DNA of 64,000 bases, from assembly GCF_014653155.1 (NCBI RefSeq), contig NZ_BNAF01000017.1, positions 1 to 64,000 on the forward strand, written 5' to 3'. This DNA comes from Sphingobacterium griseoflavum (GTDB lineage: Bacteria > Bacteroidota > Bacteroidia > Sphingobacteriales > Sphingobacteriaceae). Positions 35,063 through 44,648 of the stretch are shown here, one piece after another (position 1 is the stretch's first letter; each line of letters opens with the position of its first letter). The translations under genes were made by a program, and so were the position numbers. Under the pieces are notes generated by a model. It ran no database searches. It saw only the letters and a list, made by a program, of their open reading frames with translations, and was not told the origin of the DNA.

Positions 35063-36094
35063 ATGAACAACCAAGAATTCATTAAGAGTATCCAGATCAG
35101 TGACTTTTCTTCGACACCGAAATATCTGCAGTTGGCCGATGCTGTGATTGATGGCGTGAAGAACAGCCATTTGAGGCAGGGAGATATTTTACCGTCGATA
35201 AATGAGCTCAGTGTGCATTTGGATATTTCGCGTGATACGGTCGAGAAGGGCTATAAGCATTTAAAAAGTTTGGATATCATCTCTTCCACGCCGGGTAAAG
35301 GTTATTTTGTAGCAAAGTCTGACGTGGTTAACAAACAAAAGATAGCCCTTTTCCTCAATAAGTTGAGTGCCCATAAAAAAATCGTGTACGACGCTTTTGC
35401 CCGCGAACTCGGTCTGGAAGCTTCCGTGGATCTCTTTGTTTACAATAGCGATATCTCCCATCTGCGCACGCTGTTGTTGAATTTAACAAAACAATACGAT
35501 CGATACGTTATTTTTCCACATTTTAAAGAAGGACGTGATCAAGCACCAGAGGTGCTGTCGCTGATTCCCAATGATAAGTTGATGCTGCTCGGCAAGATGG
35601 TGGAGGGCGTAGAAGGCGATTTTGATGCGGTGTATGAAAATTACGAAAAGGACATCTATGAGGCGCTGGAAAAAGCCTTAGACCCTTTGTCAAAATACCG
35701 GACGCTGAAGTTAGTATTCCCTGACAACAGCGATTATCCCAAAGCGATTATTAAGGGTTTTTATAAATTTTGCCAGCAATATGCATTTGATCATATATTG
35801 GTGGGAAATCTGGTGAAGGAGTCGCTAAAAAAGGGGGAATGTTACATCAACCTCGCGGAGCATGATTTAGTCCTGCTTCTCGAGAAATGCATCGCCAAAA
35901 ATTTCCAGGTGGGCCGCGATGTAGGCATTATCTCCTACAATGAAACACCGTTGAAGAAATTTATTTTGAAAGGTATTACCACTATTTCTACAGATTTTGA
36001 GCTCATGGGCAGATATGCCGCTCAAATCATCAAAGCAAAAGAAACGAAGCAGCTTGAAGTACCCTTTTACATCAATATTCGGCCTTCTATTTAA
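35063..36094 (+). CDS. GntR-type HTH regulator with LacI-like sugar-binding domain
   Basis: 343 aa from the ATG at 35063; the longer in-frame start at 34949 falls within the upstream inverted repeat and is rejected. N-terminal winged helix of the GntR type (about 10-85: KYLQLADAVIDGVKNSHLRQ, then LPSINELSVHLDISRDTVEKG). C-terminal periplasmic-binding-protein-like ligand domain (about 90-340, ending GRYAAQIIKAKETKQ). This chimera is common for sugar-responsive repressors in Bacteroidota. Sitting inside the RG-I locus, it is the obvious candidate regulator, sensing a cytoplasmic breakdown product. No hybrid two-component regulator is present in the window. Confidence 0.9.
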   Translation: MNNQEFIKSIQISDFSSTPKYLQLADAVIDGVKNSHLRQGDILPSINELSVHLDISRDTVEKGYKHLKSLDIISSTPGKGYFVAKSDVVNKQKIALFLNKLSAHKKIVYDAFARELGLEASVDLFVYNSDISHLRTLLLNLTKQYDRYVIFPHFKEGRDQAPEVLSLIPNDKLMLLGKMVEGVEGDFDAVYENYEKDIYEALEKALDPLSKYRTLKLVFPDNSDYPKAIIKGFYKFCQQYAFDHILVGNLVKESLKKGECYINLAEHDLVLLLEKCIAKNFQVGRDVGIISYNETPLKKFILKGITTISTDFELMGRYAAQIIKAKETKQLEVPFYINIRPSI

Positions 36095-36192
36095 TTCTTC
36101 CTAAAACTTTTCAAGTCCCGATATTTTTCTTGCGTACCAAATCGTTTGGAACCCAAAGAGCCACAGCCAGCAAATTGTAAAAAAGCTGTTAG

Positions 36193-36215
36193 GTTGGTCG
36201 CCAACACGTTGAATA
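36193..36215. repeat. Short palindromes upstream of the third RG-I operon
   Basis: GTTGG at 36193-36197 pairs with CCAAC at 36201-36205, overlapping a second small repeat, CAACACGTTG. They lie about 50-70 bases upstream of a -7 box and are possible operator sites for the GntR-type regulator. The rest of the 236-bp gap shows nothing clear. Confidence 0.3.
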
Positions 36216-36261
36216 AGCTGCTTTTCTCCACAAATTATGTGCGTTTCAGGACAGCGCAGGA

Positions 36262-36269
36262 TACCTTTG
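36262..36269 (+). promoter_or_regulatory. Candidate -7 box (TACCTTTG) of the third RG-I operon
   Basis: Exact TAnnTTTG match 61 bases upstream of the start at 36331. A TTTC at about 36243 is in the right area for a poor -33 element. Confidence 0.5.
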
Positions 36270-36330
36270 GTGCCTGTTTTTGATATCTTGTTGCCGTAAA
36301 CCTATAATGCTGACTGTAAAATAGTAAACC

Positions 36331-37437
36331 ATGAATCGTAAAACAGGGAACGATATATGTCCTTTTTCGAGAAGACGCTTTATCCAGTCGGGGATGCTGC
36401 TGTCGAGCGTGCTTTTTATGCAGCCGTTGTTAGGTAAAGAGGCTGGAAATCCACCGGTGCCGGCCTTTACATTAAAGCCTATTGGCCGATCATTGGCGCT
36501 GAAGGATTACTATATCTGGTGCTCTTCACCGATTTGGGGCGAGGATGGCAAAGTGCATTTGTTTTACTCGCGTTGGAAAAAGACACGTGGGATGAGTGGT
36601 TGGATCCACGGATCGGAAATCGCCCATGCGGTAGCCGATAGCCCCTACGGCACCTTTCAACACCAATCGGTGGTGTTAACGCCCCGTGAAGGATATTGGG
36701 ACAGCACTACCTGCCACAATCCACTGATCAAAAAGGTGGATGACACCTACTACCTATTCTATATGGGTAATTCAAATGGTAAAACTGATACGAAACGCAT
36801 CGGCATCGCTACGGCTAAGCATATCGACGGACCTTGGGAGCGTATGGATGAACCCTGCCTGTTGCCGGGAGAACCCGGTGCTTGGGACGATCATTGCACC
36901 ACCAACCCTGCTTTTGTAAAAGGCGGTGATGGGAAGTATTGGTTGTTCTACAAATCATGGAACACCGCTGAATACCAGCATGCGAAAGGAGCCATTCGTG
37001 GCAATCGAAAATATGGGCTGGCAAAAGCCGATCATCCCGCTGGACCCTACGAACGCGTGTCGCGACATCCTATCCTCGACTTTTCTGATAGCCCCAACAA
37101 CGCGCAACTGGAAGATGCCTACGTTTGGCAAGAGCGAGGAGCTTATCACCTAATCGCGCGCGATATGGGCTTTTTTAATCACGAATTTGGTTTGCTACTA
37201 TCGTCAAAGGATGGTCTTAACTGGTCGTCTCCTCGGGTTGCGTACCGAGCGATGACGGCTTATGTGAAGGAACGAACGCCGGCCGCTCACTTGAAGCGTT
37301 TTGGTCGCTTAGAACGCCCCATGTTGCTGTTGGATCCTGTAACGGAGAAGCCCAAGTTTTTGTTTGGCGCCACACAAGGTGGGGATGATGATAGCGCCAC
37401 AACATTTGTTTTTGAGATTGTATCGTATAAACTTTGA
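36331..37437 (+). CDS. Putative Tat-exported beta-propeller glycoside hydrolase (GH43/GH117-like)
   Basis: 368 aa. The N-terminus has twin arginines and a hydrophobic stretch (SRRRFIQSG, about 13-21), which suggests export by the Tat system. The rest looks like a five-bladed beta-propeller hydrolase: repeated short blades such as GKVHLFYSRW, DDTYYLFYMGNS, GKYWLFYKSW and GAYHLIARDM. Acidic residues in DAYVW and AWDDHCTTNP could be catalytic. The exact family is not certain; GH43, GH117 or a related clan fits best. First gene of the third operon, 17 bp before a GH28 gene, so a role on RG-I or its side chains is likely. Confidence 0.7.
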   Translation: MNRKTGNDICPFSRRRFIQSGMLLSSVLFMQPLLGKEAGNPPVPAFTLKPIGRSLALKDYYIWCSSPIWGEDGKVHLFYSRWKKTRGMSGWIHGSEIAHAVADSPYGTFQHQSVVLTPREGYWDSTTCHNPLIKKVDDTYYLFYMGNSNGKTDTKRIGIATAKHIDGPWERMDEPCLLPGEPGAWDDHCTTNPAFVKGGDGKYWLFYKSWNTAEYQHAKGAIRGNRKYGLAKADHPAGPYERVSRHPILDFSDSPNNAQLEDAYVWQERGAYHLIARDMGFFNHEFGLLLSSKDGLNWSSPRVAYRAMTAYVKERTPAAHLKRFGRLERPMLLLDPVTEKPKFLFGATQGGDDDSATTFVFEIVSYKL

Positions 37438-37454
37438 TTTTTTTATAAACACCA

Positions 37455-38858
37455 ATGATGAAGAAACTGATTGGAAGCATCCTCCTATGTTTGACCATAA
37501 CTTATTCCATGGCGCAGGAGACCAAATGGACCACCGCAGAGCAGCCACTTGCAGCGGTAAAAGACCTTAAGAAACAGGTCGTTGCACCGAAATTCCGCAA
37601 AAAAGACTATGCTGTAACCAACTTTGGCGCAAAGGGAGACGGAATAACGAAGAATACGGAAGCCTTCCGGAAGGCTATCGAGCAATGTAATAAAGAAGGC
37701 GGCGGACGCGTAGTCGTACCAAAAGGCATCTTTTTGACAGGAGCAATCTATTTAAAAAGTAACGTGAATTTATACGTTCAGGAAGGTGCCACCATTTTGT
37801 TTAGTCGCGATAGTTCAGACTATCCCATGGTCTTCACGCGTTGGGAGGGTATGGAATGTATGAATTTCTCTCCTTTCATCTATGCCTATGGAGAAGAAAA
37901 TATTGCTATTACGGGAAAGGGCCTTTTGGATGGCAATGCTGATAACGACCATTGGTGGTATTGGTGTGGTGCACGCAAGTATGGTTGGAATGAAAATAGA
38001 CCGGGCGAGCAAAAGCCTGCTCGGGCGATCTTGCACCAACAGATGGCCGAAGAGATAAACCCCCGGAAAAGAATCTACGGTGACGGACATTTCCTGCGCC
38101 CGAACTTTGTACAGCCTTATCAATGCAAAAATGTGTGGATTGCCGATGTGAAAATGGTCAACTCGCCGATGTGGAACCTTAATCCGGTGTTATGCGAGAA
38201 TGTGCTGATTGAGCGTGTTAAGATTGTTAGCCATGGACCTAATAATGATGGGTGTGACCCAGAAGCTTGCAAAAATGTATGGATCAGAGATTGTTATTTT
38301 GATACAGGAGACGATTGCATAGCAATCAAATCAGGGCGAGACGAGGATGGCCGTAATATTGGCCGTCCGGCGGAAAACCACATTATTGAAAATTGCATGA
38401 TGAAAGACGGCCACGGCGGAGTCGTAATCGGTAGTGAGATAGCCGGAGGAGCAAGAAACATCTATGCGTTGAACAACGTGATGGACAGTCCAAATCTAGA
38501 CCGCGCGCTACGGATAAAAACAAGCTCTAGCCGAGGAGGCACCATCGAAAATGTATTTTTCTATAATACCCAAGTAGGGCAATATAAAGAGGCGGCAGTA
38601 AGGTTCAATATGTTTTACGAAAAGCCAGGTAAGCATATTCCGACGATCCGCAATATATGGGTGGAAAATCTGAAAGTGAAAGGCGGCGGTAAGTATGCCG
38701 TGCTGTCCAGCGCTTACGAATCATCGCCTGTAACGAATTTCACCATGATCAACTGTAAGATCGACGGTGTTCAAGAACCCTATAAAGTGGATCACCTGAA
38801 GCAGGTGACACTTAAGAATGTGGTCATTAACGGCAAGCCGGTTTCATCATTTGATTAA
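37455..38858 (+). CDS. GH28 polygalacturonase/rhamnogalacturonan hydrolase
   Basis: 467 aa with a signal peptide (ending YSMAQ, about 22). Parallel beta-helix enzyme with canonical GH28 motifs: NNDGCDPE (about 262), GDDCIAIKSGR (about 285), DGHGGVVIGSE (about 319) and RIKT (about 352). It hydrolyses alpha-1,4 galacturonic linkages. The DPE extension after the first motif is typical of exo-acting or rhamnogalacturonan-type Bacteroidota enzymes. Unlike the GH28 at 21255-22595, every motif is standard. Its stop overlaps the next start (TAATG at 38856-38860). Confidence 0.93.
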   Translation: MMKKLIGSILLCLTITYSMAQETKWTTAEQPLAAVKDLKKQVVAPKFRKKDYAVTNFGAKGDGITKNTEAFRKAIEQCNKEGGGRVVVPKGIFLTGAIYLKSNVNLYVQEGATILFSRDSSDYPMVFTRWEGMECMNFSPFIYAYGEENIAITGKGLLDGNADNDHWWYWCGARKYGWNENRPGEQKPARAILHQQMAEEINPRKRIYGDGHFLRPNFVQPYQCKNVWIADVKMVNSPMWNLNPVLCENVLIERVKIVSHGPNNDGCDPEACKNVWIRDCYFDTGDDCIAIKSGRDEDGRNIGRPAENHIIENCMMKDGHGGVVIGSEIAGGARNIYALNNVMDSPNLDRALRIKTSSSRGGTIENVFFYNTQVGQYKEAAVRFNMFYEKPGKHIPTIRNIWVENLKVKGGGKYAVLSSAYESSPVTNFTMINCKIDGVQEPYKVDHLKQVTLKNVVINGKPVSSFD

Positions 38859-41800
38859 TGGTATATAAATTACTGATAGCAGCACTGGCATGGAGCGCTT
38901 TGGTACAGGGACACTGTCATGCGCAATCCAAGCATGGAGAAAAACAGCTACGTAACCTACATTATACCGCAGATCAAGGGGATTTCCTGCTGGTGGATGG
39001 CCGATATCGATTTAATCGGGCATTATATGGTGATCATCGCGCATCACGCGTCGAAGCAGGCGACTTACCCGAGTTTGCGCTTTATCTCCCGGGCATGGGA
39101 GGCAATCTACAGTTTGTGATTGCTCGAAATGGTCGCTACAAAAAGCTAATCGATGCCGATCGTATAGAGACACGTTATCGAGCAGGTAAGATGACGTATC
39201 GTATTCACGACGAACTTCTTGGCGGGGGATCGCTGAATTTAACGTTGCTGGCCCAATATGCCGCAGAGGGTCTGGTATTGGAGATGTCCGGTGATCGTGT
39301 AGATCCTAAAACGCTTTTGTATAGTATATACGGTGGTGCGAGTGGTAAAACTTTTAGTCGGAATGGTGATATCGGTGCCGACCCGGAATCCAATTTCTAT
39401 CTTTTGCCAGCATATGCAACAGGCAATATTTTCGATGTAAAGAAGACGGGGTTCTCCTTGCGTTATACCGGCAAGCGAAATGAAGAGCAGTTTGTGCATG
39501 GCGATTTCGGTGGTGCTGTCAATGTGGTATTAACGGATGCGGAGGTGCTGGAACAGCTTCATGATCTAGAACGGCATAAACCGGCCGCTAGCCCGATAAT
39601 CTGTGCAAAATACGAAGCGTTTTCCGAGCCAGTATATATCCAAGTGGCAAAGGGGCGAGGCCAAGGAAGCCGCGCGACGAACGACGAATTGGCTGTCTTG
39701 TTTAAGGAGGCTGATCATGCCCGGCGGGCCTTGGCCAACCGTATAAAACTGCGCACACCGGATGCACATATCAACAATGTCGGAGAAACCCTTGCACTTG
39801 CAGCAGACGCTATTTGGGAAAGTCCCAGTTATTTGCATGGCGCTGTGGCATGGCGGATGCGCCTCAATGCTTGGCGAGGAGCTTACTCCGCGGATGCATT
39901 AGGATGGCACGATCGCGCCAGGGAGCATTTTTCCGCCTACCTGCGGTCGCAAGTATTGGAGCCAGCCACCGGCCCGGTGGTTATGGATACCACATTGCAT
40001 CTAGCGCGGCACATAGAGGAAATGGGAACCTCGGTATTTAGCAGCGGATATGTATCCCGAAATCCAAATAATAATCGGGTGCCCCACCACTATGACATGA
40101 ATCTGGTGTTCTTCGATCAGTTGTTTTCCCATTTTGATCACACCGGCGACAAAGCCTATTTAAAGGAGGCTTGGCCCAGTATCCTTAGGCATTTGGCGTG
40201 GGAAAAAAGAAATTTCGATACCAACAATGATGGGCTTTATGATGCATACTGTGCGATTTGGGCCAGTGATGGTTTACAGTATTCCGGAGGAGGAGTCGCG
40301 CACAGCAGCGCTTACAATTATCGAGCGAATCGCGCGGCGGCTGCATTAGCTGGTATCTTAGGCATCGATGCCCAGCCCTTTACCGCAGAAGCCGACAAGA
40401 TTGCAAAAGCATTGAAAACAAGATTGTGGATAGCAGATAAAGGTCATTTTGCAGAGTTTGAGGATCTGTTGGGCAATAGATTGCGACATGACAGTCCGGG
40501 GCTTTGGACGATTTACCATATCGCAGACGCCTTTCTGTTAGACGATTTTGAAAGTTACCAAAACACGCAATACATCCATAACCATTTGCCGCATATCCCC
40601 ATACAGGTTAAAGAACAAACTGAATCTCATTTATATACCTTGGCAACCAGCCGTTGGCAACCTTATACCTGGTCGATAAATAATGTGGCCCTGGCTGAAA
40701 ATTTGCAAGCAGCACTGGCATTTTGGCAATCGGGACGCCAAGAAGATGCCTACCTGCTATGGAAAAGTAATCTGATCGAGAGTATGTACCATGGAGTCAG
40801 TCCGGGGAATTTCCAGCAATTATCACATTACGACGCTTTTCGAGGAGAACTATACCGCGATTTTGCGGATCCGATTGGCGTAGCATCCCGAACGCTGGTG
40901 GAAGGACTATTTGGTGTTGTACCACGTTTAATGCAACAAGAGATACATGTTAGGCCAGGTTTTCCGCGTTCTTGGAATTTTGCGGAGATCGATTTGCCAC
41001 AATGGCAATATAAGTATCGGAAGACAGATCGTGGAATGCACTTCGATATACGGACCCAATTTAAACAAAAGTTGAAACTTAAGATGGAGCTTCCCATCAG
41101 CTTTAAACATGTTAAATCGGTGACGGTCAATGGCGAAGATGTGCTATGGAAGCTAAAGTCTACTGCTGTAAATGGCCCTGTCATCCTTTTTGAAACAGCG
41201 GCATCATATAATTTTCAGGTCGATATTGATGGAGAAGGTACATTGGATCCTGCAGAAACAGTGGTTTTCGAGCACCCTTACCATGAGGGTTTTATATTGC
41301 CATTGGGCGAGGGAGAGCATATGGGCGAGATCCACGATCCGCAGCAACTAGTGCGTGCGCACAGGGGCAATCGATTTCAAATGCAACCTGAATGTAGGAA
41401 AGGTACTTTCTTCGTGCACATCAAGGCCGGGCAGATGAGCTTTTGGCGGGCCGTCGATATCTCGCTGGTAGCGCCTGTACAGCATCATTTTTTAACAACG
41501 GACAAAAAGCAACAACTGCACTTGAAAAACAACGGAGTGGCGGCCTGCAACGTCTTACTTACTGCACCTACCTTCCAGCGGGAAATAGCATTGCCTCCCG
41601 GCGGGGAAGGTCTTTTGGAAATCCCAGCCGATATGCTAAGCAAGGGAACCAACGATTTTGCCCTTAGCGTGGGGGAGATCAAATGGAAAATCTCCACTAC
41701 TATTTGGGAACTGCCTCATCAGCAGCATTATATTCAACAGGATCTTTCTGGGTTTTACAACGCGCGTGTAAACCAAATTTTCCAGCAACACTACCTATCG

Positions 41801-42472
41801 CCGCGTCCTGTAGGGCCTACCTTGCAACTGCCTTGGCAAGGGATAGGTAACTGGTGCTACCCGTTAACAATGGCCCAAATTGATGACCAAGGATTGATGG
41901 ACGCGCGGAAAGACGAAGTCGCAACTTATCTAGGTATTCCTTTTCTGATTAAGGGAGCACAGCACAATATCATTTTTGCAAGTCAATGGGACAATTACCC
42001 GACACAGCTGGATATCCCGCTATCGGGCAGGGCAGCGAAGCTTTACGTACTAATGGCAGGTTCTACGAATCCGATGCAGTCGCAAATCGTCAATGGGAAA
42101 ATTCGCGTACAGTATAAGGATGGACACGAATCGATCCTGGAGCTTCACAATCCATCCAATTGGTGGCCGATCGAGCAGGATTATTTCAATGATCAATATG
42201 CCTTTGATTTGCCCGATGACCAAATCCCCTATCGGGTGAAACTCAAAACAGGGGAATTGTATCGAGGGGGAAGCCTAAGTCGGTATGATGACATAAAAGG
42301 CTACACATCGCGTGCGGTGGATGGAGGGTCAGCTACTATTTTAGACTTGCCACTGGACCCATCGAAGGAACTTAAATCACTAAGCTTGGTAAGCGAAGCC
42401 AATGACGTGGTGATCGGCATTATGGCCGCAACACTGCTGAAAGCTAATGGGCAGCAACCCATAAACAAATAG
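38858..42472 (+). CDS. Large DUF4450-type protein with (alpha/alpha)6 domain
   Basis: 1204 aa. A signal peptide ends near HCHAQ (about 23). The N-terminal beta-sandwich (about 30-290) is of the DUF4450 type (GDFLLVDGRYRFNRALYGD). A central (alpha/alpha)6 barrel (about 300-740) carries glycosidase-like stretches: GAVAWRMRLNAWRGAYSADA, NNDGLYDAYCAIWASDGLQY and TSRWQPYTWSINNVALAEN. C-terminal beta domains (about 800-1204) may bind carbohydrate. From memory, DUF4450 proteins recur in rhamnogalacturonan loci, but I cannot name a proven activity. Translationally coupled to the GH28 gene. Candidate catalytic acids: Asp/Glu in the NNDGLYDA and WASDG blocks. Confidence 0.72.
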   Translation: MVYKLLIAALAWSALVQGHCHAQSKHGEKQLRNLHYTADQGDFLLVDGRYRFNRALYGDHRASRVEAGDLPEFALYLPGMGGNLQFVIARNGRYKKLIDADRIETRYRAGKMTYRIHDELLGGGSLNLTLLAQYAAEGLVLEMSGDRVDPKTLLYSIYGGASGKTFSRNGDIGADPESNFYLLPAYATGNIFDVKKTGFSLRYTGKRNEEQFVHGDFGGAVNVVLTDAEVLEQLHDLERHKPAASPIICAKYEAFSEPVYIQVAKGRGQGSRATNDELAVLFKEADHARRALANRIKLRTPDAHINNVGETLALAADAIWESPSYLHGAVAWRMRLNAWRGAYSADALGWHDRAREHFSAYLRSQVLEPATGPVVMDTTLHLARHIEEMGTSVFSSGYVSRNPNNNRVPHHYDMNLVFFDQLFSHFDHTGDKAYLKEAWPSILRHLAWEKRNFDTNNDGLYDAYCAIWASDGLQYSGGGVAHSSAYNYRANRAAAALAGILGIDAQPFTAEADKIAKALKTRLWIADKGHFAEFEDLLGNRLRHDSPGLWTIYHIADAFLLDDFESYQNTQYIHNHLPHIPIQVKEQTESHLYTLATSRWQPYTWSINNVALAENLQAALAFWQSGRQEDAYLLWKSNLIESMYHGVSPGNFQQLSHYDAFRGELYRDFADPIGVASRTLVEGLFGVVPRLMQQEIHVRPGFPRSWNFAEIDLPQWQYKYRKTDRGMHFDIRTQFKQKLKLKMELPISFKHVKSVTVNGEDVLWKLKSTAVNGPVILFETAASYNFQVDIDGEGTLDPAETVVFEHPYHEGFILPLGEGEHMGEIHDPQQLVRAHRGNRFQMQPECRKGTFFVHIKAGQMSFWRAVDISLVAPVQHHFLTTDKKQQLHLKNNGVAACNVLLTAPTFQREIALPPGGEGLLEIPADMLSKGTNDFALSVGEIKWKISTTIWELPHQQHYIQQDLSGFYNARVNQIFQQHYLSPRPVGPTLQLPWQGIGNWCYPLTMAQIDDQGLMDARKDEVATYLGIPFLIKGAQHNIIFASQWDNYPTQLDIPLSGRAAKLYVLMAGSTNPMQSQIVNGKIRVQYKDGHESILELHNPSNWWPIEQDYFNDQYAFDLPDDQIPYRVKLKTGELYRGGSLSRYDDIKGYTSRAVDGGSATILDLPLDPSKELKSLSLVSEANDVVIGIMAATLLKANGQQPINK

Positions 42473-42496
42473 ATTGAAAACGAACGTCTAAAAAAT

Positions 42497-44644
42497 ATGA
42501 TGCAAAAGAATATCATCTTTGGAATAGTTTGGCTGCTTTTTGCCTCCTGTGGGGCGCAGCAGTCAGGCAAAATAGATCGGAAAGCCGTGGTACAGCGGCA
42601 CAATGTGGTCAACAATAGTATGGACACCTTAGCTTCCCTGACAGTAGGCAATGGTGCTTTTGCGTATACGGTAGATGCTACGGGCATGCAATCTTTTCCG
42701 ACATACTATAAAAAAGGGGTTTCTTTGGGTACGCAATCCGAGTGGGGCTGGAATAATTTTCCGAATACAGGAAAATTTGGCTTTGAAGAAACACTAAAGT
42801 CTTACGATTTCAATCAGGAGGGTCGCGACGCGAAATATAGCATTCAGCATAAGGAACCGGGGAGGCGTCGGGATGCGACAGCATATTATCGGATTAATCC
42901 ACATCGCCTGCAGTTAGGGAACGTTGGCTTGGAGATTCAGCTCGAAAATGGCGCAACAGCCGGCGTACAGGATATCAAGGAAATCAAGCAAACCATTGAT
43001 CTTTGGTCGGGTTTGATACACAGTATGTTTCAGGTGGAAGGTGAGCCCGTGGAGGTATGGACAGCTGCCGCGCAGACCAGCGACCAAGTTGCTGTAAAGG
43101 TGTCTTCGCCCTTAGTCACTGCGGGGCGTTTACAAGTATTTGTCCGTTATCCTTTCCCCACCGGCGAGTTTTTAGACGAAGCAACTAACTACGACGAGGA
43201 CGCGCAACATACCTCCACAATGTTGGTGCAAAATAATACCACGGCAGTGCTGGAACATCGTCTGCCAGGAACGAACTATTTTACACGCTTGCAGTTTTCT
43301 GACGGGCAATTTGCCGAACGAAAGAAACACCATTTTGTGTTGACCCCTTCACCTCGTTCGAATACGTTTGAAGTGGCATTTTCCTTTGCGGCAAAGAACG
43401 AATTTGATGAAGGTAAGCTCGGTTTCGAACATACCGAAAAGGAAAGTAGCGATGCTTGGAAGGCATATTGGGAAAGCGGTGCGGCGGTAGACTTTGCAGG
43501 CAGTACGGATCCGCGCGCACACGAGCTGGAGCGCCGTGTGGTGTTATCGCAATATTTAACTAAAGTGCAGTGCGGGGGTAGCAGCCCGCCGCAAGAAACT
43601 GGGCTCACGTTCAACAGTTGGTATGGAAAGCCCCACACCGAAATGCATTGGTGGCATGGTGTACATTATGCACTTTGGGGGCGTCCAGCAATTATGGAGG
43701 AAACCCTAGGCTATTATTTCAAAACCTTCGAAAAAGCAAAGCTATTGGCCGAGCGCCAAGGATACAAAGGCGTTCGATGGATCAAGATGTCGGATAATGA
43801 AGGCAACGAAAGCCCTTCTTCTGTCGCTGCATTTTTGATATGGCAGCAGCCACACATTATTTATATGACCGAATTAGCTTATCGAGACAAAGCGGATACT
43901 GCTTTGTTGCACAAGTATAAGGATTTGGTTTTTGCAACAGCTGATTTTATGGCCGACTATGCATATTACGATAAAGAAAAAGATCGCTATAACCTAGGCC
44001 TAGGCGTCATCCCAGCGCAAGAGGTGTTTAAAGCTGCGGAGACAAGAAACCCTACCTATGAGGTCGCCTATTGGGATTGGGCCTTGCGGATTGCACAGAC
44101 ATGGAAAGAACGACTCGGCGAACCTCCTGTCCAGAAATGGAAGGATGTGATCGATAAATTGGCGCCCCTGCCGGTGCAGGGAGATGTCTATTTGGCTACC
44201 GAGACAGCCACCGATTCGTATACGTTTCCCAAGTGGATGACGGATCACCCGTCGGTTTTGGGTGCCCTCGGTATGGTGCCGGAGTCGCCAAAGCTAGACA
44301 AAGCCATCATGAAAAATACTTGGGATACGGTTTGGGCAAAATGGTCATGGAAAGATACCTGGGGATGGGATTTTCCTATGACGGCCATGAATGCAGCACG
44401 GTTAAACATGCCTGAAAAAGCCTTGGATGCCCTTTTTATGGATATTCAAACAAATACATACCTGAAAAATGGACATAATTACCAAGATGGGAGGTTACGC
44501 ATCTATCTGCCCGGCAATGGCGGACTCCTCACCGCTGTAGCGATGATGCTGGAAGGATGGGATGCATCGACAGGGGAACTTCCCGGATTTCCAAAGGATG
44601 GAAGTTGGAAAATAAAAAAAGAAGGATTCAAAAAAATGCCTTAA
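42497..44644 (+). CDS. Unassigned (alpha/alpha)6-barrel glycosidase-like lipoprotein (GH65/GH95-like)
   Basis: 715 aa with a lipobox (LLFASCGAQQ, Cys at about 18). The N-terminal beta-sandwich (about 25-300) starts with RHNVVNNSMDTLASLTVGNGAFAYTVD, as in GH65/GH95-like enzymes. The C-terminal (alpha/alpha)6 barrel (about 340-690) includes TEMHWWHGVHYALWGRP, KMSDNEGNESPSS, WDFPMTAMNAARL and RIYLPGNGGLLTAVAMM. It is probably a glycoside hydrolase on an RG-I fragment, but no known family can be assigned with confidence. Operon mate of DUF4450 and of GH105 (4 bp later). Confidence 0.7.
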   Translation: MMQKNIIFGIVWLLFASCGAQQSGKIDRKAVVQRHNVVNNSMDTLASLTVGNGAFAYTVDATGMQSFPTYYKKGVSLGTQSEWGWNNFPNTGKFGFEETLKSYDFNQEGRDAKYSIQHKEPGRRRDATAYYRINPHRLQLGNVGLEIQLENGATAGVQDIKEIKQTIDLWSGLIHSMFQVEGEPVEVWTAAAQTSDQVAVKVSSPLVTAGRLQVFVRYPFPTGEFLDEATNYDEDAQHTSTMLVQNNTTAVLEHRLPGTNYFTRLQFSDGQFAERKKHHFVLTPSPRSNTFEVAFSFAAKNEFDEGKLGFEHTEKESSDAWKAYWESGAAVDFAGSTDPRAHELERRVVLSQYLTKVQCGGSSPPQETGLTFNSWYGKPHTEMHWWHGVHYALWGRPAIMEETLGYYFKTFEKAKLLAERQGYKGVRWIKMSDNEGNESPSSVAAFLIWQQPHIIYMTELAYRDKADTALLHKYKDLVFATADFMADYAYYDKEKDRYNLGLGVIPAQEVFKAAETRNPTYEVAYWDWALRIAQTWKERLGEPPVQKWKDVIDKLAPLPVQGDVYLATETATDSYTFPKWMTDHPSVLGALGMVPESPKLDKAIMKNTWDTVWAKWSWKDTWGWDFPMTAMNAARLNMPEKALDALFMDIQTNTYLKNGHNYQDGRLRIYLPGNGGLLTAVAMMLEGWDASTGELPGFPKDGSWKIKKEGFKKMP

Positions 44645-44648
44645 CCCG

